Shown piece after piece: positions 50,985 to 59,568 of a DNA stretch of 64,000 nt. How positions within the stretch are numbered: position 1 is the first letter of the stretch; the number at the start of each line of letters is the position of its first letter. The position numbers and the translations under genes are program-made. Under the pieces are notes generated by a model. That model was not told where the DNA came from. It searched no databases and saw nothing but the letters and a program-made list of their open reading frames with translations. Source of the DNA: Candidatus Enterococcus ferrettii (GTDB taxonomy: Bacteria > Bacillota > Bacilli > Lactobacillales > Enterococcaceae); the NCBI RefSeq assembly GCF_017377655.1, contig NZ_JAFREL010000012.1:1-64000 (forward strand), read 5' to 3'.

Positions 50985-51024
50985 AAAAGAAGAACTAGAA
51001 CCCTATAATAGAATTCTAGCTCCT
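50985..51024 (-). terminator. Terminator after the DUF805-type gene
   Basis: The minus strand pairs GGAGCTAGAA with TTCTAGTTCTT around a long loop, followed by six T. Confidence 0.65.
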
Positions 51025-51028
51025 TCAC

Positions 51029-52525
51029 TTATTCTACATTTGTTTCTGTTAAAGTGATTCGTTCATCGATTTTCCGATTGGTTGTGTGCTTCTTATTGGA
51101 TTGTACCGTAACGGATACTACAAAATGCAGAACTAAGAGTAATACAGGCCATAGAACAAAAGTGCATAACGTTGGAAATAAATTGCTTGCAAGGTCTGCA
51201 AAAAACGGTGAAGTATAAAGTTGACTCATACATTTTGCACCAAATCCGTAAATAGCTGTGTGGAACTCACCTACTGCATACATTGCTCCGTAGAATGTTA
51301 TCCAGATCAATTTGAAAAATGATAAAGTGTATTCGAAATTTCTAGTAATGTTACTTTTCAAAAGCATTTGATACGTTTTCTTATCCAAAAATAAAACGAC
51401 TAGAGTAATGATCAATGAAAATGTCGCGTTACCAATATACATGGATACTAAGCCTAGACAAGCGCAAAATAAAACAATCTGCTCTGTCGAAATTTGAAAA
51501 GACCGGAAACTACCTACAATATTTAACACTAATTGCAGCAGAAACAGCAGTAAAGCACTCGCATAGGTTATCAAAGCTACGAAAAAACAGATATCCGCAC
51601 TGATATCATCCATTCCTCCAAAACCAATTCCTAAAAAAACAGCACTCAAACAAAAGAAAATAGCATAAAATGCTGCATTTAAATAGCGCCCCATTTCCAA
51701 TCTCCTTGATATTTCAACTAGTACTCCCGATTTCTTTTTAGTTCGAATACCCGAACCCTCCGCCGTTTTTTTCTTTTGGGCAGAATGAAATTGAGTTTTC
51801 GGTTTTACTTTTTTTTCTAACTCCATTTTTTTCAATGACTCTTCTGGCTTTATTGGTTCCACCTGCTTTACTGATTTTTTTTTTGCTATTTTCTCCAAAC
51901 TGATATTATCCGGTTTAGCACGCTTTTCCCTAAAGAAAAAGCGTGCTGCTGAGTTGTTGCTAGCAGTTGCTAACTGATTGGTTGGTAGTAATGTAAAGAC
52001 AATCAAAATTAAAGTTAAACAGCCGTTAAGTAGCATACAAAGACCGATAATCAGTTCTCCTTGTGAGGACATTCCAATGATTGTTTTTTGAAAATGCAGT
52101 GCGTATTGCAAAACCAATAACAAAACAATCGTTATATAATAGGCAGCAAATCCTCGTCCCCTCAGTCCCACATCTCGCATCCTGCGGCATAACAATGCCA
52201 TCGAGGGCAGGAATAACCCCAGCCAGATTAAACAGTAAAATACAATAATCGGCAGTACACGTAAAAGCGAGGTTAGGATTTCTTTGTTAAGTGTCCTTTG
52301 ATCGAGATAGCCGTATCTAAAAAGCATTGCTGCATCCCACATGACTGGAATATTAGCTTGAAATAGAATCGCGAAAAAAATTAGATGGAAAAATCCGGTT
52401 ACTAGCTTCACCCACCAATACCCTGCTCTGGTAGAATGCCCTTTAAAATCAGCATATCCCTGGAAATAATCCATTAGCGCTCGGATGAAATTCACTTGAC
52501 CTGGTTTTTGGTTTATTTTACGCAT
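51029..52525 (-). CDS. DUF805-type membrane protein with second membrane domain
   Basis: About 498 residues in two membrane blocks. The first (about 15-205) has the DUF805 marks FKGHSTRAGYWW and LLCRRMRDVGLRGRGF with four hydrophobic segments. Then comes a ~65-residue strongly basic linker, and a second block (about 295-480) of six or so hydrophobic segments with no family I recognise. DUF805 proteins are usually about 120-200 residues, so this is an unusual fusion. The ATG at 52525 follows AAAGGGTGAG; a longer frame overlaps the promoter. Function unknown. Confidence 0.78.
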   Translation of the reverse strand: MRKINQKPGQVNFIRALMDYFQGYADFKGHSTRAGYWWVKLVTGFFHLIFFAILFQANIPVMWDAAMLFRYGYLDQRTLNKEILTSLLRVLPIIVFYCLIWLGLFLPSMALLCRRMRDVGLRGRGFAAYYITIVLLLVLQYALHFQKTIIGMSSQGELIIGLCMLLNGCLTLILIVFTLLPTNQLATASNNSAARFFFREKRAKPDNISLEKIAKKKSVKQVEPIKPEESLKKMELEKKVKPKTQFHSAQKKKTAEGSGIRTKKKSGVLVEISRRLEMGRYLNAAFYAIFFCLSAVFLGIGFGGMDDISADICFFVALITYASALLLFLLQLVLNIVGSFRSFQISTEQIVLFCACLGLVSMYIGNATFSLIITLVVLFLDKKTYQMLLKSNITRNFEYTLSFFKLIWITFYGAMYAVGEFHTAIYGFGAKCMSQLYTSPFFADLASNLFPTLCTFVLWPVLLLVLHFVVSVTVQSNKKHTTNRKIDERITLTETNVE

Positions 52526-52571
52526 TTTTCTCACCCTTTCTTGATTACACTCGTTTAACTTGCTCTTTATC

Positions 52572-52600
52572 CGTATAACAAAAATAGCTGCTTTAGTTAA
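52572..52600 (-). promoter_or_regulatory. Promoter of the DUF805-type gene
   Basis: The minus strand has TTAACT (52595-52600), a 17-base spacer and an extended -10, TGTTATACG (TATACG at 52572-52577). It fits the start chosen at 52525. Confidence 0.5.
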
Positions 52601-52612
52601 AAATGGTAGCAT

Positions 52613-52923
52613 TGCAACTGTTCAGCCATCTTCTAAGTAGCAAAAGAGGCTTTTATCGTTCCATAGCAACTATCGTTTGTAATCTTTTTCTCATTATTCT
52701 AATCAAAATTAAGAAATCGTTTTTGCTATCCAAAACCAAAAACACATTTTTAACCTATTGCATATAATAACAACAAAATTAAACTAAGATAGATTAAAAA
52801 GAATAAAGACATTATTAGAAAAACCTTTTATAAACACACTTAATATGCTATCAGCTATGAGTTTTTTTTACAAGCTTTTATAGACAAAGAACGTTTTAAA
52901 TAACACTCATTTAGAAAAAAAGC
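52613..52923. other. AT-rich intergenic region, no gene seen
   Basis: About 350 bp between the DUF805-type gene and the Cof phosphatase gene. Very AT-rich, with no long frame, no repeat and no recognisable RNA. It holds the upstream promoter at one end and the Cof terminator at the other. Confidence 0.5.
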
Positions 52924-52951
52924 AAAAAAAAAGACCGACCCTAAGCCGGTC
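52924..52951 (-). terminator. Terminator after the Cof phosphatase gene
   Basis: The minus strand pairs AGACCGGCT with GGTCGGTCT (minor mismatch), then a long T run. Confidence 0.85.
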
Positions 52952-52964
52952 TAACCTATTTTTT

Positions 52965-53744
52965 TTAGTGTACCAATTCTAATTTTCGTAAAGCGTTGTA
53001 AATACCATCATGATCATTTGTATCTGTTACAAGATTCGCTGCTTTCTGTACGTGAGCAGCTGCATTCCCCATTGCGACACCGGTACCTGCTAAACGCAAC
53101 ATTTCAACATCGTTATTCCCGTCACCAAAAGTGATTACATTCTCAGCTTTAATACCTACTTTTTGAGCTAAGGCTGAAATAGTTTGTGCTTTAGACCCGT
53201 AACGTGGAACGATATCTACACTGTTTGAGTGCCAACGAACAAAGCGAAATTCTGGAAAAGCTGTTGAAAATTCCTCATCCATTGTAGTGTCAAAAAAGGC
53301 ACATCCTTGATAAACTTCATGGCGACTCAAAAAATTTGGTGAGAAATTAGGCATCATACCACCGAAAGAACTCATAGCGTCTGCAACTAATGGGACATCA
53401 AAATCTGTCACTCGACCAATTGAATCTAAACTAAACAAAGAAATATCTTTCTTGCGTTCTTTAGCAAAGTCGATTAATCGAACTAATGCTTCACGATCCA
53501 AAAGGTGCCTGTAAATCTGCTCATGATCTAAAAATGCAGCTGATCCATTGCATACGATGTAGTTGGTACAGCCTAGCTGATGAATTACCTCTCCGGCTAA
53601 TAAACGTGAACGCCCAGTTGCTATAATAACCAAGTGTCCTGCTTGACGAAGAGTTTTTAACGCCCTCATCGTGCTTTCCAACGGTTTTCTTTGACTGTTT
53701 AACAATGTACCATCAATGTCTAGTGCAATTAGTTTTCTTTCCAT
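52965..53744 (-). CDS. Cof-type HAD sugar-phosphate phosphatase
   Basis: A 259-residue HAD hydrolase of subclass IIB. The nucleophile motif DIDGTLLN is at residues 9-16, motif II in ATGRS, and the C-terminal FGDGNNDVEML. The alpha/beta cap lies between about 85 and 190. Substrate unknown; relatives act on sugar phosphates or FMN/PLP. ATG follows GGAGAAG. Divergent from rpsD, with its own promoter. Confidence 0.92.
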   Translation of the reverse strand: MERKLIALDIDGTLLNSQRKPLESTMRALKTLRQAGHLVIIATGRSRLLAGEVIHQLGCTNYIVCNGSAAFLDHEQIYRHLLDREALVRLIDFAKERKKDISLFSLDSIGRVTDFDVPLVADAMSSFGGMMPNFSPNFLSRHEVYQGCAFFDTTMDEEFSTAFPEFRFVRWHSNSVDIVPRYGSKAQTISALAQKVGIKAENVITFGDGNNDVEMLRLAGTGVAMGNAAAHVQKAANLVTDTNDHDGIYNALRKLELVH

Positions 53745-53799
53745 TCCACTTCTCCATATTATGTATTTGCCTTCTATTAGTAATTACGCATGTATGCTT

Positions 53800-53828
53800 A
53801 TTCTAGTGAAAGTTTGTGAAATATGCAA
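53800..53828 (-). promoter_or_regulatory. Promoter of the Cof phosphatase gene
   Basis: The minus strand has TTGCAT (53823-53828), a 17-base spacer and TAGAAT (53800-53805), about 55 bp before the start codon. Confidence 0.6.
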
Positions 53829-53912
53829 AGTAATTTGGTGAAAAAGCAATGAAAACCGAAAAATGTTACGGAATTTTAAAAAGATACTTAGGGATAACGC
53901 CTTAATTCTGAC

Positions 53913-53942
53913 TTGACTTACCTTATTAAAATCGGTTATACT
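53913..53942 (+). promoter_or_regulatory. rpsD promoter (TTGACT-N18-TATACT)
   Basis: TTGACT (53913-53918) and TATACT (53937-53942) lie about 180 bp upstream of rpsD, so a long structured leader is transcribed. Confidence 0.7.
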
Positions 53943-53954
53943 GAACTTTGTGTA

Positions 53955-54110
53955 AAATAATGCAGCAGAAAAATAATAGCCCGTCACCAGTTCGTTGCCT
54001 TAAGTAGGTTCAATTGCGTAACCGCGGCTGCAAAGGTGAAGATTGAAGAACGAACTACACGGATGTGAATTTTTCAACGGATTATTTTACTCCAAATATA
54101 ATTTATTGGA
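53955..54110 (+). ncRNA. Ribosomal protein S4 leader (pseudoknotted)
   Basis: Two helices interlock: TGCAGC (53961-53966) pairs with GCTGCA (54027-54032), and AGTTCGTT (53989-53996) pairs with AACGAACT (54049-54056). The order 1-2-1'-2' is a pseudoknot. S4 represses its own mRNA by binding such a leader in Firmicutes (established), which fits its place between promoter and rpsD. Confidence 0.75.
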
Positions 54111-54121
54111 GGAATTTTTAA

Positions 54122-54733
54122 ATGTCTCGTTATACAGGACCATCATGGAAACAATCTCGTCGTCTTGGTATTTCTTTATCAGGAACAGGCAAAGAATTAG
54201 CACGTCGCCCATATGCACCAGGTCAACATGGACCAAACAGCCGTGGAAAAAAATCTGAATACGGCTTGCAAATGGCTGAAAAACAAAAACTACGTTTCAC
54301 TTATGGGTTAAATGAACGTCAATTCCGTAACATGTTCGTGCGCGCTAGCAAAATCAAAGAAGGTAAACACGGTGTTAACTTCATGATCTTACTAGAACGT
54401 CGTTTGGACAATGTTGTTTATCGTTTAGGTTTGGCTTCAACTCGTCGCCAAGCTCGTCAATTAGTTAACCACGGCCACGTAATGGTTGATGGCAAACGTG
54501 TTGACATCCCTTCATACGAAGTAGAAGTTGGTCAAGTAATCTCTATCCGTGAAAAATCTCGCAACATGGTTACTGTTAAGGCTGCTGTTGAATCAGCTTT
54601 AGGCCGTCCATCTTTCATAAGCTTTGATGATGAAAAATTAGAAGGTTCATTAACTCGTTTACCAGAACGTGACGAATTGAACCCAGATATCGACGAAGCT
54701 CTAGTCGTTGAATACTACAACAAATTACTGTAA
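54122..54733 (+). CDS. rpsD: 30S ribosomal protein S4
   Basis: Primary 16S-binding ribosomal protein, also an assembly nucleator. The 203 residues start [19 protein letters not shown] and have the S4 RNA-binding domain ([28 protein letters not shown], about 92-120). It lacks the N-terminal zinc CxxC of some S4 proteins, so it is the zinc-free type. Strong site TTGGAGGAA. Single gene, as in Bacillus. Likely self-regulated through the leader. Confidence 0.98.
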   Translation: MSRYTGPSWKQSRRLGISLSGTGKELARRPYAPGQHGPNSRGKKSEYGLQMAEKQKLRFTYGLNERQFRNMFVRASKIKEGKHGVNFMILLERRLDNVVYRLGLASTRRQARQLVNHGHVMVDGKRVDIPSYEVEVGQVISIREKSRNMVTVKAAVESALGRPSFISFDDEKLEGSLTRLPERDELNPDIDEALVVEYYNKLL

Positions 54734-54747
54734 GATTTTTACAGTTT

Positions 54748-54780
54748 GCTCAAAACTCTTTGTGGGTTTTGAGCTTTTTT
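54748..54780 (+). terminator. Terminator after rpsD
   Basis: GCTCAAAACTC pairs with GGGTTTTGAGC, loop TTTGT, then six T. Confidence 0.9.
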
Positions 54781-54796
54781 ATTTTCTAAAAAAAAA

Positions 54797-54939
54797 TCAA
54801 CGCTTTTCTGTTAATGCTATTTCTTCATTGTGATTTGCTGTGTAGCGGTCTACGGTACCCCTAGATAAATACTGACTAACTCTATCTGTTCTGCTAAAGC
54901 CTCGTTATGAATTAATCCATATACCACTGTACTCATCAT
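54797..54939 (-). pseudogene. Possible frameshifted remnant of a small gene
   Basis: On the minus strand two ATGs at 54939 follow TTGGAG and open MMSTVVYGLIHNEALAEQI... to a stop at 54850. Shifting frame near that stop continues with VDRYTANHNEEIALTEKR to a TGA at 54797. Both pieces look like protein, not noise, but I do not recognise the family. It could also be a 29-residue peptide gene. Confidence 0.35.
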
Positions 54940-55163
54940 TTTAACTTTCTCCAACATCACAAAGTTTTGAAAGAGATTATCCCTCATTACATGTTCTCAG
55001 CTTTTACCAGTGAGTCTATTTAAAATATCTTCAAGCACAATTTTCTGATAATTGATCCTTCAGTTTTGAACATACATTACGCCAATTGTGTTTAAATACT
55101 TACTGATTTTAACCAGTTGATTTTCCACGACTATTCTTTTTTTCAATTGTACCAAATTTATCC
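54940..55163. other. Intergenic, no gene seen
   Basis: AT-rich sequence between the remnant and the bioY promoter. I see no open frame with a ribosome site and no structured RNA. Confidence 0.4.
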
Positions 55164-55192
55164 TTTACATTTTGACGAACCCTCGGTATACT
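55164..55192 (+). promoter_or_regulatory. bioY promoter (TTTACA-N17-TATACT)
   Basis: TTTACA (55164-55169), 17-base spacer, TATACT (55187-55192). The -10 box runs into the left arm of the BirA-type operator. Confidence 0.65.
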
Positions 55193-55228
55193 TTCGTTAA
55201 CCAAAATAAAATTACAAGTTAACGAAAG
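55191..55228. promoter_or_regulatory. BirA-type operator upstream of bioY
   Basis: A perfect inverted repeat, CTTTCGTTAAC (55191-55201) and GTTAACGAAAG (55218-55228), separated by 16 bases. GTTAAC half-sites with this spacing are the known BirA box pattern in Firmicutes, and the gene downstream is bioY. Confidence 0.8.
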
Positions 55229-55235
55229 AAGGTAT

Positions 55236-55781
55236 ATGATGAAATTATCTAGTCGTGAAATGGTTTTAGCTGGAATGTTCGCTGCTGCCATTGGAGTATT
55301 ATCACAATTTACCATTCCGTTTGGTCCGATCCCCTTAACCTTGCAAACTTTTGCAGTCGGTTTTGTAGTCACAATATTGGGTAAGAAAACAGGAACCTTA
55401 GCTATTCTAATTTATTTGTTGATGGGTTTCATTGGGCTGCCGGTTTTTGCTGGGGGCAGCGCTGGAATTGGGGTAGTTTTTGGTCCCACTGGCGGCTTTT
55501 TAGTTGGATTCATTTTTAATGGATTGATTACTGGATGGATGATTGAAAAGACTTCTTCTAATTATTTCTGGTCAATTTTAGCGAATATTTTAGGAGCTTT
55601 CGTCACCTTATTTTTTGGGGCCTTATGGCTAAAATTTGGTGCCAGCATGTCTTGGCCTAGTGCTTTCTCCGTAGGAATGATTCCTTTCTTGATTCCAGGA
55701 TTAATTAAGGCTGTGGCAGCCGGATACTTAGGCCACCTGATTTCTCAACGGCTACCTCGCTCATTTTCTTACTCCAAATAA
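55236..55781 (+). CDS. bioY: Biotin transporter BioY
   Basis: Biotin-binding S component of an ECF transporter. The 181 residues have six hydrophobic segments and BioY marks: FGPIPLTLQTFAVGF, VFAGGSAGIGVVFGPTGGFL and WLKFGA. No bio synthesis genes are nearby, so the cell probably depends on uptake. Monocistronic, with BirA control inferred from the operator. Two adjacent ATGs (55236, 55239) follow AAGAAGG. Confidence 0.95.
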   Translation: MMKLSSREMVLAGMFAAAIGVLSQFTIPFGPIPLTLQTFAVGFVVTILGKKTGTLAILIYLLMGFIGLPVFAGGSAGIGVVFGPTGGFLVGFIFNGLITGWMIEKTSSNYFWSILANILGAFVTLFFGALWLKFGASMSWPSAFSVGMIPFLIPGLIKAVAAGYLGHLISQRLPRSFSYSK

Positions 55782-55812
55782 ATAGGATACGGCTATAATA
55801 GGCCGTATCCCA
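55782..55812. terminator. Bidirectional terminator, bioY/methyltransferase
   Basis: GGATACGGC pairs with GCCGTATCC around TATAATAG, between two convergent genes. Confidence 0.75.
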
Positions 55813-55817
55813 TTTTT

Positions 55818-56603
55818 CTACTCTGCCTGCAGCAGCCATGTAGCTCCTACAACATCTGTTGCAATATCTTCTGTTTCATTCTCCTGACTTTGGACATAAG
55901 ACATGAAAAGTTTTCGTTTCTCAGGGAATTTCCCGCTCAGTTCTTCAGCACGTTTTCGGATGGACTGATTGTTGCGATCATTCATTTCTTTTTCATTATC
56001 TGTATCAACAACCTGCATGGCTATTACCTTGAATCCAGCCTGTCGGAATGTCTCTTTCCATTGGACTAAAGTCAGGTATTCGTAGTTTTGGTAACGAATA
56101 TTTTCAGCATTTCCAACTAAATATCCGTCGTCAATCAAAAGAAAGCCTTGATCCTTAATCACTTTTCTTAATTGTTGAAGCATGACTAATGGTTCACCGA
56201 GTACATCACCAACAGCACCAAAGACAGCTATGTCGTAGTCTCGCTCATTCTTCACTACTTCATTTAAATCGCCCACAGCGAATTCACAGCGGTCAGCTAC
56301 TTGATACTCTGCTGATTTCTCTTTCGCATCCTTAACAAACTCCGGCAACAAGTCAATCCCCTTTATCTGAAGATTCAAGGCCTCAGCTAAAGTAATCGCT
56401 ACTGCACCTTTGCCACAGCCGAGGTCAATAACTTTTGTTTGAGGTGTGGTTCTAATATTCTCTTCGATTAAGGCTTGCATGATGCTCGGAACACTGCCCA
56501 ACTCCCATAAATCCTGCAATAAATAGCCTAGATAAGGCAAGAGATCAGTTGTTTCAGCAGTTAACGAGCTGGCTAATTTTTCGTTTACATCCTGTTCTTT
56601 CAT
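55818..56603 (-). CDS. Class I SAM-dependent methyltransferase
   Basis: A 261-residue methyltransferase with motif I VIDLGCGKGAVAITLA, followed by GIDLLPEFVKDAKE and an acidic FGAVGDVLG segment. Substrate unknown. The frame opens five codons earlier at a TTG, but the GGAGGA ribosome site lies inside those codons, so the ATG at 56603 is right. It stands alone between bioY and the ABC export operon. Confidence 0.88.
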   Translation of the reverse strand: MKEQDVNEKLASSLTAETTDLLPYLGYLLQDLWELGSVPSIMQALIEENIRTTPQTKVIDLGCGKGAVAITLAEALNLQIKGIDLLPEFVKDAKEKSAEYQVADRCEFAVGDLNEVVKNERDYDIAVFGAVGDVLGEPLVMLQQLRKVIKDQGFLLIDDGYLVGNAENIRYQNYEYLTLVQWKETFRQAGFKVIAMQVVDTDNEKEMNDRNNQSIRKRAEELSGKFPEKRKLFMSYVQSQENETEDIATDVVGATWLLQAE

Positions 56604-56738
56604 TTGTTTCTCCTCCAATTTTTTATTTTTTAGAAATTATTGCTGGAGGATCACGAGCTGCTGGTTAGTTGGGTGCTCGACAAAACATCCACTTCACCTT
56701 CTTTTTTATTTTTAGTACAGCTTAACGGTTTCTTACAT

Positions 56739-57953
56739 TTAACGCAACAAGGAAACAATATCTTTGCTGGCAGCGCTTTTCGCTGGAAGCCAACTGAAAA
56801 TAATCCCAATTACCACTGACAAACCAAAGGCCAATAAAACAGTAAATAAATCTGGCTGAACACTCAACGGCGTGAACAAGCTGATTAAGTAAGAAAATAC
56901 CATTCCTAATAGATACCCAATCGTTCCGCCAATTAAAGTTAAAGAAATCCCTTCTAATAAAAATTGCATCATAATATTGCCTTTTGTGCTCCCCATCGCT
57001 CGTCGAACGCCAATTTCTTTGGTCCGTTCTGAAACAGAGATATAAATCATGTTCATCACTCCGATACCGGAAATGAAGAGCGATATCCCGCCGACTACTG
57101 AAATTAGTAAAGTGATACTCGTTAGCAACGTACGCAATGTGTCTACCTGTCCAGCTAAATCCTGACTAGTATAGCTGCCTAAATCCTTTTGTGATCCGTA
57201 CTTTTTCAACATTGTTTCTGTCTCTTTGGTCACCGTTTCTACATTAGCAGCAGGAGTCATTTTAACCTGTACCATCGATCGATCTTCTATATCAAAGTAT
57301 TTTTGATACACATTTTCTGGTATTTCTGCCACCACGTTGTCTTCTTCAGTTGAGATAATACCATTGCTCTCTCGTTCTGGCATGATTCCTACTACTTCAA
57401 ATAAATGTCCACCAATTTGAACAGACTGACCAATTAAGGCAGCCGGCTCTTCTTGATTAATCGCTTCAGCAGCTACTTCATCAATTACTACTACGGAGTT
57501 TTCATTAATGTTGTCGCTAGCTTGAATCGCTCGTCCATAGAGAACCGCTGTTCCTTGATCCTTCAACAACTTGAAACAGCTCCAGCGTTTGTCATTCACT
57601 GCATCATCAACCGTCTGTTCACCATATTTCACTCCATTTCGCTGTCCCGTATAATATGTTGCATTCTCTACACCGGGTAACGCTTCAATACGAGTGATAT
57701 CTTCCTCTGTGAATCCGTCTAGATGATTTGCGGCAAAAGCTTCATCGGTTGGACTAAAGGTTAGCCCCACACTGCCGTCAAATTGATCCAATCCAATAAA
57801 TTCAGAAGCATAATTTTCAAAAGCTCGCCCAATCGAAAAGACAGTAATTACAGCTGAGACGCCGATGACCAAACCGATCATTGTTAAAAAGCTGCGACGT
57901 TTATTTTTGCCAATGGCTTTCAATGAGGTTTTCCATACTTCGCTAAACCGCAT
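56739..57953 (-). CDS. ABC transporter permease, MacB/FtsX type
   Basis: About 404 residues: one membrane segment near the N-terminus (about 20-45), a large extracytoplasmic MacB_PCD domain, then three C-terminal membrane segments with the conserved GVMNMIYISVSERTKEIGVRRAMG loop that contacts the ATPase. The ATG at 57953 lies inside the ATPase 3' end after GAGGGTG; a GTG three codons earlier is less likely. Last gene of adaptor-ATPase-permease, a set used for export of peptides or drugs. Confidence 0.92.
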   Translation of the reverse strand: MRFSEVWKTSLKAIGKNKRRSFLTMIGLVIGVSAVITVFSIGRAFENYASEFIGLDQFDGSVGLTFSPTDEAFAANHLDGFTEEDITRIEALPGVENATYYTGQRNGVKYGEQTVDDAVNDKRWSCFKLLKDQGTAVLYGRAIQASDNINENSVVVIDEVAAEAINQEEPAALIGQSVQIGGHLFEVVGIMPERESNGIISTEEDNVVAEIPENVYQKYFDIEDRSMVQVKMTPAANVETVTKETETMLKKYGSQKDLGSYTSQDLAGQVDTLRTLLTSITLLISVVGGISLFISGIGVMNMIYISVSERTKEIGVRRAMGSTKGNIMMQFLLEGISLTLIGGTIGYLLGMVFSYLISLFTPLSVQPDLFTVLLAFGLSVVIGIIFSWLPAKSAASKDIVSLLR

Positions 57954-58629
57954 GGGCCACACCCTCTTCCAAAATTTCGCCGTCTTTTACAGTAATCACT
58001 CGCTGACAGTAAGCTGCGGCATCTGGATCGTGAGTTACCATTAAGATTGTTACTTTTTCCTCTTCATTCAGATGTTTAAATAAGTGCATGATTTCTTCAG
58101 AAGTATGGCTGTCTAAAGCACCCGTCGGTTCGTCCGCAACAATAAATTTCGGATTGCCGACAATCGCACGGGCAATCGCTACTCGCTGCTGTTGACCTCC
58201 TGAAAGCTGCTTTGGCAATTTATTGTATTTATCCGCAATCCCGACTTTTTTCAACGCCTCCATTACCAGTGGCTTAGTTTGTCGTGATTTCATCCCACCG
58301 TATAATAGAGGCAAGGCGACATTTTCCATAACTGTATTGTTTTCAATTAGTTGAAAAGCCTGAAAAACGAAACCTACCGACTTATTTCGTAAGGCTGATA
58401 ATCGTTCATCTTTATAGCGATAGGCATTTTCGTCATTAAAAGTATAACTTCCTTCAAAATCACCATCTAAAAAGCTGATAGTGTTAATCAAGGTGGACTT
58501 ACCTGAGCCAGATGGACCCATAACAGCGACAAATTCGTGTTCATCAATCGTTAAGGAGATGTTTTTTAATACGTGGATTTTTTCTTGGTCAGCCGTGTAA
58601 AATTTGTTGATATCCTTCATGACAATCAT
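57943..58629 (-). CDS. ABC transporter ATP-binding protein, MacB/LolD type
   Basis: A 228-residue ATPase with Walker A GPSGSGKST (37-45), Q-loop, signature LSGGQQQRVA, Walker B FIVADEPTGALD and the switch His in MVTHD. It overlaps the adaptor gene by 4 bp and the permease gene by about 11 bp, so all three are coupled. Substrate unknown. Confidence 0.95.
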   Translation of the reverse strand: MIVMKDINKFYTADQEKIHVLKNISLTIDEHEFVAVMGPSGSGKSTLINTISFLDGDFEGSYTFNDENAYRYKDERLSALRNKSVGFVFQAFQLIENNTVMENVALPLLYGGMKSRQTKPLVMEALKKVGIADKYNKLPKQLSGGQQQRVAIARAIVGNPKFIVADEPTGALDSHTSEEIMHLFKHLNEEEKVTILMVTHDPDAAAYCQRVITVKDGEILEEGVAHAV

Positions 58630-59447
58630 TGAACAGTCACATCCATCCCATCCTTGATGTTGGTTGCATCCTTAACAATTTTTTCGTCGACATTGATCCC
58701 TGATTGCAAAATATAATAACCATTTCCCTTGACCGCTGTAATTGATTTCTCTACTGCCTTACCATCTTTCACACTATAAACACGGTAACTACCATCTTTT
58801 TCAACAACACTTTTTATTGGTAAATGCAATTCATTTCTCGGAATCAGCAATTCTACCGAATAACCCACTGGAATCGTTTCATCGGGAACTGCCGAGAAGT
58901 TATAAGTTACGATTGAAGTAGTCGTTTCATCAGAAGGTTCATTGTTAATTTCAGCAATATTCGTCACTCGTCCAGTTACAATACGATCATTGTTAGTACA
59001 TTGAATTTCAATTGGCTCATTCAAAGCAACTTTTTCCTTATCGTATTCGGTAACTGTTCCCTTGATGGCTGATTCTTCGCTTTTTAAAACCATCAGAGAT
59101 TGCTGAGGATCATTTTTAGCATCTTCATTAATAGAAGTGACAACAGAATCATATGCTGCTCGGATTTGTTCGCCCCATTCGTAAGTCACCAAAATTGTTT
59201 CTTTCAAGACGTGATCCCCTTCATTGACGTGAATAGTACGAACTTTCCCTTTATCTTCCGCAATCAGCACTGTTTGTTTTTTTGTTGGTTGAACTTGACC
59301 TTTTAAATGTAGAGGTGTTTGTTTTTCTACCTTGTACAGTTCAACATATTTAGTATCTTCATTGGCCTTTGCTTGCGTACTTTGATACAAAAAGAAACTG
59401 CCCCCCGCTATTAAAACAACACCTAATCCAATCAATAGTTTTTTCAT
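58626..59447 (-). CDS. Membrane-anchored efflux adaptor (HlyD/MacA-like)
   Basis: A 273-residue protein with an N-terminal membrane anchor (about 4-20), two lipoyl-like half motifs and a barrel domain (GKVRTIHVNEGDHVLKETILVTYEW and GTVTEYDKEKVALNE). It is a short adaptor without a long coiled-coil hairpin, as in Gram-positive MacB-type exporters. RBS AGGAGG. First gene of the export operon; no two-component genes are next to it. Confidence 0.88.
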   Translation of the reverse strand: MKKLLIGLGVVLIAGGSFFLYQSTQAKANEDTKYVELYKVEKQTPLHLKGQVQPTKKQTVLIAEDKGKVRTIHVNEGDHVLKETILVTYEWGEQIRAAYDSVVTSINEDAKNDPQQSLMVLKSEESAIKGTVTEYDKEKVALNEPIEIQCTNNDRIVTGRVTNIAEINNEPSDETTTSIVTYNFSAVPDETIPVGYSVELLIPRNELHLPIKSVVEKDGSYRVYSVKDGKAVEKSITAVKGNGYYILQSGINVDEKIVKDATNIKDGMDVTVQ

Positions 59448-59568
59448 TCTTATCCTCCTCTAATTTTCTGTTAAGAAAATTGTAAGATGAAATGTGATTC
59501 CATGCGTCATGCGCAAGTATAAGATTTTTGTAGGACTTTAGGAGGAGGCATTTATTTTGCTTAACTAT
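59448..59568. other. Intergenic between the export operon and the HNH gene
   Basis: On the minus strand it contains a tandem CGCATGACGCATG motif (two CGCATG copies one base apart) and a TATACT about 90 bp upstream of the adaptor start. The direct repeat might be a regulator site; no partner is visible. Confidence 0.3.

Noticed and set aside
54001..54020. GGTTCAATT in the rpsD leader looks like a tRNA T-loop
   Set aside because: No acceptor, D or anticodon stem fits around it; the bases belong to the S4 leader.
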